From Amphritea atlantica (GTDB lineage Bacteria; Pseudomonadota; Gammaproteobacteria; Pseudomonadales; Balneatricaceae): a stretch of 64,000 bases of DNA. The notes beneath the pieces were generated by a model that was given only the letters and a program-made list of their open reading frames with translations, was not told the DNA's origin and made no database searches. Below are positions 41,285-50,549 of this stretch, one piece after another. The stretch covers positions 1 to 64,000 of the forward strand of contig NZ_FOGB01000001.1 in the NCBI RefSeq assembly GCF_900111095.1, written 5' to 3'. The position numbers and the translations under genes were made by a program. Each line of letters begins with the position of its first letter. Position 1 is the stretch's first letter.

Positions 41285-43237
41285 TTAGCAGGTTTCGGTT
41301 ACAGCCGAATCGTTTGCAGTCATTGCAATTTCCCGGCAACAGGCGGGGATCAGGCGGGGTGCCAGGGGTTTGCTGAAAAGATAGCCCTGACCATAATCGC
41401 ATTGATAAGTTGCGAGCAGGCGGGCTTCGGCCTCATTTTCGATTCCTTCTGCGACCACTTTCATGCCCAGATCATGGCCGATACCGATTATATTGTGGAC
41501 TAAACGGCGGCTGACCTGATCCTCGCTGATCTTGCTGATAAAGCTTCGGTCGATTTTGAGCGTCTGTATCGGTAGCTGCTGCAGATGGCTGAGGGATGAC
41601 AGTCCGGTGCCAAAATCATCCAGGGCGACACTGATATTGTGTCGCGCCAGACCGGGTAACAGGTCCTGCGTCTCTTTCAGTATCTGCATGCCGGTATCTT
41701 CAGTGACCTCGATGCGGATAAGCCCCTGGGGCAGATTGTGCTGTTTCAGCGACTGGTTAATGATGGCCGCCAGATCAAGCTGATGCATCGATGGAGAAAT
41801 ATTCACAGCGACCGGCAGTGGCTGAAACCCCTCGTTTCGCCATTCGTCGATCTGGCGGCAGGCTTCATCAATAATCCAGCAGCCGAGGGTGTTCGCCAGT
41901 GAATACTTTTCCGCGATGCTGATGATTTCCAGTGGTGGTATTGCACCATAGGTCTCATGATCCCAGCGCAGAAGGGTTTCCAGAGAGACCACTTGTTGCG
42001 TCTGCAGAGAGACTATCGGTTGATACACCAGGTGCAGTTTGCTGCGCTCAAGTGCTATCCGCAGGTCTTTCTGCAGCTGTTGTCGACGATGGATCTGCGC
42101 ATCCATATCAAAATCAAATAACATCTGACTTGAGTGTGCGGCTTGTTCTTTCGCCTTATACATAGCGATATCGGCCCGGGTGAGCAGACTGCCGACATCG
42201 ATACCATGTTCCGGATAGATAACGCTGCCGATACTGGCGCCAATGAAACAGGTGTGCTGGTCGATCTGAAAGCGTTTTTCAAAAAGCTGAATGGCTTTTC
42301 CAGTGATTATGCGCAGGCTGTCATTGTTGATGAGCCGGGGCTGGAGAATGGCAAACTCATCGCCACCCAGGCGGCAGGTGAGACAACCATAACGCTTATC
42401 AATCCCGTTGGACAGACGGTTGGATACTGCTTGTAACAGGGCATCACCAACGTGATGTCCCAGTGTGTCATTGACATCTTTGAAGCCGTTGAGGTCGATC
42501 AGATGCAGGGCGAAAGGTTGCTTTTTCCGACAATACCGGGAGATCTCATTTTGTAGAAATGCGCGGTTGGGAATTCCGGTGAGACTGTCATGTTCGGCCT
42601 GATGACGGTTGAGTCTGTTCTCCCGGATGATCATTACTAACAGCAGGCTACCGGAGAGTATCAGGCCGCACATCAGCAGAATTAACTGTTGTTGCAGGTC
42701 GATAACCTGACTCTCGCTACGGTTGAAAAGGATATTTGTCTGATAGTAGTTTTGCAGAGCCAGTGCGTCAATTTGTGCAATCTGAGGCTTCAGTGCTTGC
42801 TGTATCTGAAGGCTGTATTCCGGCTCGGATGCGAGCTTTTTAAAGACGTCTTGCTCGAGTGACTTGACGGTATTAAAGGCTTGGTTCAGGGTCTCTTTTG
42901 CGTGTTCAAATTTTGCTATCCGTTCACCGTCGACTCCTTCAAGCAGCACTGGGAAGCGGCTCCAGAGGAGATCGTAACGTGTTTTCACATCTTCAAGATG
43001 TGCATTGTCGGGTGCCACCTGGTACAGCGCCAGTGCGTCGTTAAAACGGCGTAGTTCAAGTTTTAACTGAAACATTGAAAAGACGCTGGTGCCATAGTTC
43101 TCATCGAGGAGAGCGATCGACTGGCGGAGCTGGAAAAGACTCATGGCCGCACTGATAAAGAAGATCAGCACAATGGCGATCAGTAAAACGCGCTTACGGG
43201 AGACTTTTTTACCCATGTAGGGCAATCTTTGTCCCAT
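41285..43237 (-). CDS. membrane GGDEF-EAL protein (c-di-GMP turnover)
   Basis: 650 residues. Membrane helix about 15-37, periplasmic helical sensor to about 180, second helix about 185-205, then GGDEF domain with intact RLGGDEFAIL and no RxxD inhibitory site in the usual place (KRYGC), then an EAL domain. In the EAL domain the name motif reads ETLLRW instead of EALLRW; the other metal and base residues appear kept: VNISPS, IEVTED, ALDDFGTG, LKIDRSF, VVAEGIENE. So both cyclase and phosphodiesterase activity are possible. Its ATG overlaps the stop of the upstream periplasmic protein (TGATG). Confidence 0.9.
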   Translation of the reverse strand: MGQRLPYMGKKVSRKRVLLIAIVLIFFISAAMSLFQLRQSIALLDENYGTSVFSMFQLKLELRRFNDALALYQVAPDNAHLEDVKTRYDLLWSRFPVLLEGVDGERIAKFEHAKETLNQAFNTVKSLEQDVFKKLASEPEYSLQIQQALKPQIAQIDALALQNYYQTNILFNRSESQVIDLQQQLILLMCGLILSGSLLLVMIIRENRLNRHQAEHDSLTGIPNRAFLQNEISRYCRKKQPFALHLIDLNGFKDVNDTLGHHVGDALLQAVSNRLSNGIDKRYGCLTCRLGGDEFAILQPRLINNDSLRIITGKAIQLFEKRFQIDQHTCFIGASIGSVIYPEHGIDVGSLLTRADIAMYKAKEQAAHSSQMLFDFDMDAQIHRRQQLQKDLRIALERSKLHLVYQPIVSLQTQQVVSLETLLRWDHETYGAIPPLEIISIAEKYSLANTLGCWIIDEACRQIDEWRNEGFQPLPVAVNISPSMHQLDLAAIINQSLKQHNLPQGLIRIEVTEDTGMQILKETQDLLPGLARHNISVALDDFGTGLSSLSHLQQLPIQTLKIDRSFISKISEDQVSRRLVHNIIGIGHDLGMKVVAEGIENEAEARLLATYQCDYGQGYLFSKPLAPRLIPACCREIAMTANDSAVTETC

Positions 43238-43737
43238 CAGTAGATCTCAATTTTGCTAAGCTGCCAGATCATCCTGCCGGTATTGATTTCACTGTTGAGC
43301 TCATGATATTTGTCGAGCGGTAGCATTAACCAGAGTGGCCCTTTTTCACGGACGGAGAGTTGCTCTCCATCCTCTCTCCAGGCCAGTATCGGCTCATAAC
43401 TGTCCATATATTGCCGTTCAAATTCGACGCTATAGTCATTCAGCGCGGTAAGTCTGATGTGGTCTCCCTGTGCGCCAACGTACCTGAGTACAGCTGAAAG
43501 CAGCGGACCGTGATAATTGTGAATGCTATCCGACCAGCGGGTTTTCAGCCTGAAGGTATCACTCTGCAGAGATTGCAACAGCGACAGATCCAGAGCGGCT
43601 GTCTGGCCATCCTGAGTATTTTCAATTTTGCCGCTGATGGACAGTATGACTGGTCCGGTGGGTTGGGGCAGGGGGGCGCCTGCAACGCTGAGCGATACGG
43701 CCCAACAAGCCAGTAGCGCAAGAGTCCACTTTGTCAT
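43237..43737 (-). CDS. periplasmic molybdopterin-oxidoreductase-fold protein
   Basis: 166 residues from the ATG at 43737, chosen because it begins a clean signal peptide MTKWTLALLACWAVSLSVAG; a TTG 39 bases upstream would bury it. The mature part resembles the small SUOX-fold domain (VILSISGKIENT, LSLLQSLQ, YHGPLLSAVLRYVGA, LTALNDYSVEF, GPLWLMLPLDK) found in proteins annotated as molybdopterin-dependent oxidoreductases, but lacks the conserved molybdenum-ligand cysteine. Probably a ligand-binding partner for the GGDEF-EAL protein, with which it is translationally coupled. Confidence 0.75.
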   Translation of the reverse strand: MTKWTLALLACWAVSLSVAGAPLPQPTGPVILSISGKIENTQDGQTAALDLSLLQSLQSDTFRLKTRWSDSIHNYHGPLLSAVLRYVGAQGDHIRLTALNDYSVEFERQYMDSYEPILAWREDGEQLSVREKGPLWLMLPLDKYHELNSEINTGRMIWQLSKIEIY

Positions 43738-44139
43738 GGAGAAAACCTTTTTTAATCTGTAAATGAAAAGAATCAACTGATCTGAACGGCTGTTTATCAG
43801 CGGTTATCATAGCCTCTGCGCCTTCAGAATGACTCAGCGTCTCTCCATGACCGTTTATCTGTCATAATTTACAGACAGTACGCTCATATGTCAGCGGGGG
43901 AACCGTTATGTATTACCCATTTTGTGTAATTGAGCTTTGTTACTGCCCGGTATAGTCTGAGATCTATATAAGATTATCGTCAGGGGCCCTGAAGTAGATG
44001 GAGAGGATCGGCCTGGTTGTGCCGCGTCGATCTTCTGCTTGCCAAAGGTGACCTGCTGCATTCCCTGCACCGGGGAATAAAACTCAATGGTGGTATTGAT
44101 ATCCCTGACAGGCAGCACCAGATGGTTTACAGGATATTT
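43738..44139. other. intergenic region with VOC pseudogene
   Basis: Contains the VOC-family remnant at 43964-44124 and the second copy of the ATTACCCATTTTGTGTAAT palindrome at 43914-43932. The rest is presumed promoter sequence of the 43737 gene. Confidence 0.55.
43964..44124 (-). pseudogene. VOC/glyoxalase-family remnant
   Basis: One frame reads HLVLPVRDINTTIEFYSPVQ then GMQQVTFGKQKIDAAQPG, the start of a vicinal-oxygen-chelate protein; after a frameshift the end reads SIYFRAPDDNLI then stop, the family's usual C-terminal strand. The section between, about 60 residues in intact members, is mostly deleted, and no start codon remains. Confidence 0.7.
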
Positions 44140-44652
44140 TTAAACTGTGTCGGGTGCTTGTCTGCGTCTCAGCCGCCGGGCCAGAAAAACGCAGGGTTGC
44201 GTTAGCATAAGGTTGAGCAGCAGACCGACAACAACACCAAAAACAATACCCTCTGAGGTCAGTGGCAGACCCGGCTTAAAGTTATCCAGGGTTTTCTCCA
44301 GATAGGAGTAGCGGGAGGGGGTAAACATATAGAGGGTTTTATTCAGCAGGTTGCCGTTGGCAAACACCGCTATACCCTGTTGTAGCTCAGCATACTGATC
44401 AAGGGTGGCCAGCTTTTGCCGGGCATCTGCTCTGACACTGGGCTCACTGTTCTGCTGGTGCTGTTGAATCATCGAGCGGACATCGGGGTAACCAAACGCT
44501 TTTGCGGTGGCCTCATAACCTTCGACCTGCCACTGTGTTGATGCATACATGCCCGCCAGAAACTGCTGATAATGGTCGGCCAGCTGTGGCACCTGTAACG
44601 CCAGTAACAGTGTGACGCCAAAGGTCAGTTTATCGAATAGTCTGCCAATCAA
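44140..44652 (-). CDS. DUF2937 family membrane protein
   Basis: 170 residues. N-terminal hydrophobic segment (LFDKLTFGVTLLLALQVPQLADHYQQFLAGMYAS), a helical soluble middle, and a C-terminal membrane helix GIVFGVVVGLLLNLML ending in a basic tail LARRLRRRQ. Matches the layout of DUF2937, a family of unknown function widespread in gammaproteobacteria. Single gene. Confidence 0.78.
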   Translation of the reverse strand: MIGRLFDKLTFGVTLLLALQVPQLADHYQQFLAGMYASTQWQVEGYEATAKAFGYPDVRSMIQQHQQNSEPSVRADARQKLATLDQYAELQQGIAVFANGNLLNKTLYMFTPSRYSYLEKTLDNFKPGLPLTSEGIVFGVVVGLLLNLMLTQPCVFLARRLRRRQAPDTV

Positions 44653-44755
44653 CGGAATGCTTCCTGAGGTGGTCTGGTCAGTTAATATACCGCACCAGGG
44701 ATCTTAGTAAAAACCAGTCGTTGGCGGGAGGTCCCATCTGCCCCCCGGGTTTTTT

Positions 44756-45442
44756 CTAGTTACTTCGCTGATACCGTCTTTCCGGGCGACCCACACTTCC
44801 GTAACTGACTTCGGTATTTAACTTACCGAGGCTGACCAGATATTCCAGATAGCGCCGGGCGGTGGTGCGGCTGGCGCCGATAATCTCGCCTACCTCTTCA
44901 GCATTCAGGGCAGAGTCGCGCTGACTGAATACCCGGCTGATATTTTCCAGTGTAATCGCGTCAATCCCTTTCGGTAATCTGGTGATTTCGACAGGTGGCA
45001 TCTCCGCAGGGCTGTTACGTGGCATAACTTTATCCACATCACTCTGGGCCAGAGTGTCAAGGTTGTGCAGCTTTTGCAGATGCTGCTGGTAGTTTTGCAG
45101 GGTTTCCTGTAACCGTTCAAAGACCAGAGGTTTGAGAATGTAATCGAATACCCCACCGTGCAGTGCTTCGCGCAGGGTATTAACCTCTTTGGCGGCAGTG
45201 ATCATGATAACGTCGATACTGCTGTTATCCGCACGTAGCTTGCGTAACAGGTCAAAACCGGTGCCGTTGGGGAACTGGATATCCAGTAGCAGCAGATCGG
45301 GACTCAGTATCTCTATCAGATCTTCGGCCTCTTCCAGGCGGTGTGCAATACCGGCCAGCTCGAAGCCCTCTATCCGTTCGAGAAAGCGCCGCTGGATCTC
45401 TGCGATCTGTGGATCATCTTCGGCGATAACAACTTTTATCAT
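44756..45442 (-). CDS. CitB/DcuR-family response regulator
   Basis: 228 residues. Receiver domain VVIAEDDPQIAEIQRRFLER with acceptor Asp in LLLLDIQFPNGTG (about 54) and KPL lysine; the C-terminal part has the YKR/helix-turn-helix of the CitB group, EEVGEIIGASRTTARRYLEYLVSLGKL. Encoded 16 bases after its kinase. Likely activates tctC-tctB-tctA and perhaps the porin in response to a tri- or dicarboxylate. Confidence 0.9.
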   Translation of the reverse strand: MIKVVIAEDDPQIAEIQRRFLERIEGFELAGIAHRLEEAEDLIEILSPDLLLLDIQFPNGTGFDLLRKLRADNSSIDVIMITAAKEVNTLREALHGGVFDYILKPLVFERLQETLQNYQQHLQKLHNLDTLAQSDVDKVMPRNSPAEMPPVEITRLPKGIDAITLENISRVFSQRDSALNAEEVGEIIGASRTTARRYLEYLVSLGKLNTEVSYGSVGRPERRYQRSN

Positions 45443-45458
45443 TTTAGCTAAACCCGAA

Positions 45459-47063
45459 TTAATTTTTATTTTTGGGAATATACACGGTAAAGCGGCTACC
45501 CTCTGAAGGCCCGCTCTCTATAGTTATAGTGCCATGAAGTTTATCCAGCAGGTTTTTGACCAGATGCAGGCCGTAGCCATGACCATCCCGGTTTTTACTG
45601 CTGAAACCTTTTTCAAAGATTCTGTCCTGTTGCTCAGGTGGAATACCCGCCCCCTGATCCTCGATCTCAAAGATCAGATCATTACCCAGATCCGTCATCG
45701 ACAGATGCACTTTACCGTCGCTGCCTTGATGGTTCAGGGTAGCTTCCAGTGCGTTGTCGATCAGGTTGCCGATAATACTTACCAGTTGCTCGCGAGGAAG
45801 CTTATCTGGCAGGTTGGTCATCTCGCTTTCCGGGTCGATAACCAGTGCAAGACCCATCTCCCGTGCACGATTATATTTGCCCAGCAAACAGCCGGCGAGT
45901 ACCGGATCAGGCGCCGCTTTCATCAGCAGCTTGATCAGCGCCTGATGGCTTTGTGATTCCTGACCGATCAGTTGTAGTGCCTGATCGGTGGCGCCTATCT
46001 GGATCAGTCCGGCGATGGTGTGCAATTTGTTGGAATATTCGTGGGCCTGACTGCGCAGCGTATCGGCATACTGCTGAATCCGGGTCAGTTGCTGGCTGAC
46101 CATATCCAGTTCATCCTTGCGGCGGAAACTGGAGACAACACCAGTGATCTGTTCGCCCTGTTTCAGCGGCAACCGGTTGGCGATAATGCAGTGATCCCCG
46201 CGCCAGACTTCACTGTCAAACTGGGGTTCGCCGGTTTGCAATACTTCCAGCATTGAACTGTCGGGCAGCACCTCTTCCACCCTACGGCCAATCAGCTCGC
46301 AGTTTTTGGGTAAGCCCAGGGTTTCAATGGCTGTCTGATTGATGGTGGTTATTTCGCCTGTGCTGTCGATCGCGATGATGCCTTCACGGACCGACTCCAG
46401 GGTGGCCCGCTGTTCGTCAAACAGATGGGCAATCTGCTCCGGTTCCAGACCGAAGATCGCTTTCTTGAAATGATAGGCAAACCAGACCGCTATTGCGGCG
46501 CTGAGAATAAAGGAACAGAGAATGACCAGAATCAGCGTGACCCGATACCGGTTAATGATCTCAGTAACCCGGTCGAGGCCATAACCCACCGATATTAATC
46601 CGGAAATACTGCCATCGGCACTGATCACCGGGGCTTTGCCCCGCATCGACCAGCCCAGTGAGCCAACGGCTTTAGAGATATAGCCATGCCCCTCTATCAG
46701 GGCGGGATAACCGGTATCACCGTCATCGTCGGCCATTGAGTGGCCGATCTTTTCTACTTTAGGGTGGGCCAGGCGGATACCATTACTGTCGCCGATAACC
46801 ACAAAGCGGGCACGGGTGGTGTCTGCCAGCGCCAGGCTTAATGGTTGCAGGTAATGGCTGTCCCGTTGCTCTACCGATTCAATAACCTGAGGCATGGCGG
46901 CGATGGTTTTAGCGACATCCAGCGCCCGCTGACCGATCTGTTCATCCAGCGAACGTTCCAGGTAATGCAGTGCAAACAGACCGATAAAGCCGGTCTGAAT
47001 CAGTGCCATGACCCCCAGAATCAGGATCATTCGCTGTTTCAGTTTTAGCTGGAGAAGCCTCAT
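45459..47063 (-). CDS. CitA/DcuS-type sensor histidine kinase
   Basis: 534 residues. Membrane helix (about 12-32), periplasmic PAS-like sensor (about 40-175), second helix, cytoplasmic PAS, then the CitA/DcuS transmitter with SQAHEYSNKLHTIAGLIQIG phospho-acceptor His and GHGYGLHLVKNLLDKL. In the sensor, NGIRLAHPKVEKIGHSM and GSLGWSMRGKAPV resemble CitA (citrate) more than DcuS (C4-dicarboxylates), which fits the divergent tripartite tricarboxylate transporter. Specificity is inference. Confidence 0.9.
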   Translation of the reverse strand: MRLLQLKLKQRMILILGVMALIQTGFIGLFALHYLERSLDEQIGQRALDVAKTIAAMPQVIESVEQRDSHYLQPLSLALADTTRARFVVIGDSNGIRLAHPKVEKIGHSMADDDGDTGYPALIEGHGYISKAVGSLGWSMRGKAPVISADGSISGLISVGYGLDRVTEIINRYRVTLILVILCSFILSAAIAVWFAYHFKKAIFGLEPEQIAHLFDEQRATLESVREGIIAIDSTGEITTINQTAIETLGLPKNCELIGRRVEEVLPDSSMLEVLQTGEPQFDSEVWRGDHCIIANRLPLKQGEQITGVVSSFRRKDELDMVSQQLTRIQQYADTLRSQAHEYSNKLHTIAGLIQIGATDQALQLIGQESQSHQALIKLLMKAAPDPVLAGCLLGKYNRAREMGLALVIDPESEMTNLPDKLPREQLVSIIGNLIDNALEATLNHQGSDGKVHLSMTDLGNDLIFEIEDQGAGIPPEQQDRIFEKGFSSKNRDGHGYGLHLVKNLLDKLHGTITIESGPSEGSRFTVYIPKNKN

Positions 47064-47307
47064 CTGTACTCTCTTTGCGGATTTTCTGACTTTGCGGATT
47101 TTCTGAGATCGCTGATCTTAGTTTAGTTAGTTTGATTACGTCTGTGCAGATAGTAATCAATCTGCACCCGCTTGACTCGTAAACTTTATGAACAAAATGA
47201 ATTTTATGTTTTAAAAATCCTTTAAATTCATAAGCTTTCATAAAAATCTTCGGAAAACTAATGTGCATATAACAATAAGAACCAGAACTCTGTACGAGGA
47301 AGTCCGA

Positions 47308-48291
47308 ATGTTTTGTAAAACTGTAAATAAGAAAACCCTGATCGCTGCTATGCTGACTGGCTGTCTGACAGCCGGTGCTTCTCTGCATGTGGCGGCGGTG
47401 GAGAGTATACACTTTCTGATTCCAGGTGGCGCTGGTGGTGGCTGGGATGGTACTGCACGTGGTACCGGTGAAGCACTGAGCAAAGCGGGCCTGGTCGACA
47501 GTATCTCCTACGAGAATATGTCCGGCGGTGGCGGTGGTAAAGCGATCGCTCACCTGATTGAAACGGCCGATCAGAATCATGACACACTGATGGTGAACTC
47601 AACTCCCATCGTGATCCGCTCTCTGTCAAAAGTATTCCCACAGTCTTTCCGTGATCTGACACCGGTTGCCGCGACCATTGGTGATTTCGGTGCCTTCGTG
47701 GTGAAGAACGATTCAAAGTACAAAAGCTTTAAAGATGTTGTTGCTGAATTTAGCGAAAACCCTCGCGCGATTAAGATTGGTGGCGGTTCAGCCCGGGGCA
47801 GCATGGATCATCTGGTGGCGGCGATGGCCTTTAAAGCCGCCGGTGGCGATGCCCGTCAGGTACGCTATGTTGCCTACGATGCTGGTGGTAAAGCGATGGC
47901 GGGTCTGCTGTCTGGCGAAACCTCCATCCTGTCTACCGGATTCAGTGAGGCACTGGCGCTGGCAGAGTCGGGTGAAGTCCGGATTCTGGTCATGACCGGC
48001 GATGAGCGCAACGCCGCAGCACCGGACGTACCTACCCTGAAAGAGCTGGGGTATGACGCAACCTTCGTCAACTGGCGTGGCTTTTTTGCCGCACCGGGTA
48101 TCAGCGATACAGAGAAAGCTGAGTTCGTTGACACTCTGAAGAAGATGTACCAGACACCTGAGTGGGAAACCGTGCGCGCCCGTAATGGTTGGGTTGAGAT
48201 CTTTAAGCCTGACGATCAGTTTATTGCCTTTCTGGAACAGCAGGAAAAAGAGGTGGGTGATCTGATGCGTGAGCTGGGTTTCCTTAAGTAA
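47308..48291 (+). CDS. tctC: tripartite tricarboxylate transporter, periplasmic binding protein
   Basis: 327 residues from the ATG at 47308 (GAGGAAG ribosome site). Signal peptide TLIAAMLTGCLTAGASLHVAAVE, then the Bug/TctC fold: IHFLIPGGAGGGWDGTARG (ligand-binding loop), YENMSGGGGGKAIAHL, GSARGSMDHLVAAM, and PDVPTLKELGYDATFVNWRGFFAAPG. Captures citrate-like acids in the periplasm for TctAB. Divergent from the sensor kinase. Confidence 0.94.
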   Translation: MFCKTVNKKTLIAAMLTGCLTAGASLHVAAVESIHFLIPGGAGGGWDGTARGTGEALSKAGLVDSISYENMSGGGGGKAIAHLIETADQNHDTLMVNSTPIVIRSLSKVFPQSFRDLTPVAATIGDFGAFVVKNDSKYKSFKDVVAEFSENPRAIKIGGGSARGSMDHLVAAMAFKAAGGDARQVRYVAYDAGGKAMAGLLSGETSILSTGFSEALALAESGEVRILVMTGDERNAAAPDVPTLKELGYDATFVNWRGFFAAPGISDTEKAEFVDTLKKMYQTPEWETVRARNGWVEIFKPDDQFIAFLEQQEKEVGDLMRELGFLK

Positions 48292-48302
48292 GCCTTCGTA
48301 TT

Positions 48303-48332
48303 ATCGGGCTGATTGCAGTCAATCAGCCCGAT
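48303..48332 (+). promoter_or_regulatory. stem-loop after tctC
   Basis: ATCGGGCTGATTG-CAGT-CAATCAGCCCGAT is a perfect 13-bp stem without a T-run. Such stems after binding-protein genes protect the upstream mRNA and raise binding-protein output over permease. Confidence 0.6.
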
Positions 48333-48372
48333 GCTCTATTGCTGCGCTGTTTCACCTGAGTGTGTTTGTTTT

Positions 48373-48430
48373 CTCCGGGCCTCAATCGACTGCGCTTAGT
48401 ATAGGTTAAGCGCCTGGCCCGGAGTTTTTT
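48373..48430 (+). terminator. attenuating terminator between tctC and tctB
   Basis: CTCCGGGCC (48373) pairs with GGCCCGGAG (48416-48424), enclosing an inner GCGCTTA/TAAGCGC stem, and is followed by TTTTTT. It should end most transcripts after tctC and allow partial read-through into tctBA. Confidence 0.72.
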
Positions 48431-48469
48431 GTTATATCCGACAGATTGCCCTCTGTCCGGGAGCGTTAC

Positions 48470-48943
48470 ATGATTATTACCAAAGACCATATTGGCGGAA
48501 TGGGGTTTCTCCTGTTATCGGCTTTCTACGGTTACTATGCCGGCGATATTCCTTTGTTGCCTGGCGATGAGTTTGAACCCTTTCATGCCCGTACGGTGCC
48601 GTATGCACTGGCTATTTTAGGCGGTGTTATCTCCCTTGCACTGTTGCTGACAGCAGAGAGAAAAGCTGAAAAACGTTTGCGGTTAAACAACTATGATTTT
48701 GCCCTGGTGGCAAAACTGTTGGTGCTGATAGTGATCTTCGGACTGGCACTCGAATGGATCGGTTTTCTGCTCGCCACCGTGTTATTCCTTATCGCTGGTT
48801 TCTGGTTGCTGGGCGAACGTCGTACCAAAATGCTGCTGATGGTGTCCGTACCTTTTGCGGTGGGGATCTGGTTTATCCTCGCCAAACTGCTGGATATCTA
48901 TCTGGCACCGGGGCAACTGTTCGTTCAACTGTTTGGAGGGTAA
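48470..48943 (+). CDS. tctB: tripartite tricarboxylate transporter, small membrane subunit
   Basis: 157 residues from the ATG at 48470 (GGGAGCG ribosome site). Four membrane helices in the TctB pattern: MGFLLLSAFYGYYAGDIPLLP at the start, LLVLIVIFGLALEWIGFLLAT, LFLIAGFWLLGERR and a C-terminal YLAPGQLF, the family's conserved ending. tctA starts 4 bases later. Confidence 0.9.
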   Translation: MIITKDHIGGMGFLLLSAFYGYYAGDIPLLPGDEFEPFHARTVPYALAILGGVISLALLLTAERKAEKRLRLNNYDFALVAKLLVLIVIFGLALEWIGFLLATVLFLIAGFWLLGERRTKMLLMVSVPFAVGIWFILAKLLDIYLAPGQLFVQLFGG

Positions 48944-48947
48944 TGCA

Positions 48948-50489
48948 ATGTTAGACGGAATCTTTACCGGGCTGAGCACTGCGGTGATGCCCTTTAATCT
49001 GTTGATGGTGGTCGTGGGGTGTTTTGCCGGCACCTTTATCGGCATGTTACCAGGCCTGGGGCCTATCTCGGCGGTAGCGCTGATGATTCCGATCACCTAT
49101 GGTCTTGATCCATCTTCCGGGATCATTCTGATGGCGGGGGTATACTACGGGGCGGTATTCGGTGGATCAACGTCATCGATTCTGATCAATGCACCGGGTT
49201 GTGCCAGTACTGTAGTGACAGCTTTTGACGGTTACCCACTGGCACAACAGAATCAGGCGGGTAAGGCGCTGGCGCTGGCTGCCTACTCATCTTTTACCGG
49301 CGGTACTGTCGGTGCACTGGCTCTATTGTTTGCGGCCCCGGCACTGGCAAAAGTATCGCTCAGCTTTCAGTCGACCGACTATTTTGCCCTGATGATTCTT
49401 GGGCTGACTGCGGTGGCTGCGTTTTCGGGTAAGGGGCAGGTTTTGAAAGCCCTGCTGATGACCGTGTTTGGCCTGATGATTGCGACAGTCGGTACCGATA
49501 CAACCTCGGGTGCAACCCGCTTTACTTTTGGCAGTATCGACCTGATCGACGGTGTCAGCTTTCTGTTACTGGCGATGGCGACTTTCGCGCTGACGGAAGT
49601 GGTGATGACAGTGCTGAAAGGCGAGCACCGGGAAGAGGAAGAACAGGTTGATATGAGCAAGCTGGGCAGCATGAAACTCAGCAGAGAGGAGATCAAAGAG
49701 GTTGCCCCGACTATTGGCCGCTCTTCGGTATTTGGTTTTCTGGTAGGGGTATTGCCGGGCGCCGGCGCGACTATCGCATCGTTTCTGGCCTACGGTCTGG
49801 AGCGTAACCTGGCATCCGCTAAAGAAAAACTGAAGTTTGGTAAGGGCTCACTGCGGGGGCTGGCAGCACCGGAGTCGGCTAACAATGCGGCCTCTACCGG
49901 TTCATTTGTACCACTGCTGACGCTGGGGATACCCGGTTCAGGTACGACTGCGATTATGCTGGGGGCGCTGATTGCCTATGGTATTCAGCCGGGTCCACGG
50001 TTGTTTCTGGATCATCCGGATGTGTTCTGGTCGGTGATTATCTCAATGTATTTTGGCAACCTGGTGTTGCTGATTCTGAACCTGCCACTGATTCCCTATA
50101 TCTCAAAGTTATTGGTGATTCCACGGCCGATTCTGATTCCGATGATTCTGTTTTTCTCCATCACCGGGGTTTATCTGGTCAGTTTCAATACCTTTGATAT
50201 CCAGATGATGGTGGTCATTACGGTGATTGCAATCTTCCTTAAGCTGCTGGAATTCCCAATGGCGCCGATGTTGCTGGGCTATATTCTCGGAGGTCTGATG
50301 GAGACCAATCTGAGCCGGGCACTGGTGATCTCTGACGGCAGTCTGGCGTTTCTCTGGGAGCGTCCGCTGACGCTGGCAATTATTTCGATTGCAGTGATTG
50401 TATTGGTTGTCCCGCCGCTGCTGGATCTGGTGCGCAATCGCAATCGTACCCGGGGACCCGAAGTTGCCGTGAATGAAGGAGAGGGCTGA
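48948..50489 (+). CDS. tctA: tripartite tricarboxylate transporter, large membrane subunit
   Basis: 513 residues from the ATG at 48948 (GGAGGG). Twelve or so helices; family signatures GTFIGMLPGLGPISAVALMIPITYG (about 26-50), YYGAVFGGSTSSILINAPG, GVLPGAGATIASFLAYGLE and PESANNAASTGSFVPLLTLGIPGSGTTAIMLGAL. Carries out substrate translocation with TctB. Ends the operon, followed by a terminator. Confidence 0.95.
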   Translation: MLDGIFTGLSTAVMPFNLLMVVVGCFAGTFIGMLPGLGPISAVALMIPITYGLDPSSGIILMAGVYYGAVFGGSTSSILINAPGCASTVVTAFDGYPLAQQNQAGKALALAAYSSFTGGTVGALALLFAAPALAKVSLSFQSTDYFALMILGLTAVAAFSGKGQVLKALLMTVFGLMIATVGTDTTSGATRFTFGSIDLIDGVSFLLLAMATFALTEVVMTVLKGEHREEEEQVDMSKLGSMKLSREEIKEVAPTIGRSSVFGFLVGVLPGAGATIASFLAYGLERNLASAKEKLKFGKGSLRGLAAPESANNAASTGSFVPLLTLGIPGSGTTAIMLGALIAYGIQPGPRLFLDHPDVFWSVIISMYFGNLVLLILNLPLIPYISKLLVIPRPILIPMILFFSITGVYLVSFNTFDIQMMVVITVIAIFLKLLEFPMAPMLLGYILGGLMETNLSRALVISDGSLAFLWERPLTLAIISIAVIVLVVPPLLDLVRNRNRTRGPEVAVNEGEG

Positions 50490-50519
50490 CCCGGTTTTTT
50501 ACCGCCCGCTGTAAATTGC

Positions 50520-50549
50520 AAAAACCCTGGCCATTGCCAGGGTTTTTTT
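50520..50549 (+). terminator. terminator after tctA
   Basis: AAACCCTGGC-CATT-GCCAGGGTTT then TTTT, 33 bases after the tctA stop. Confidence 0.85.
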
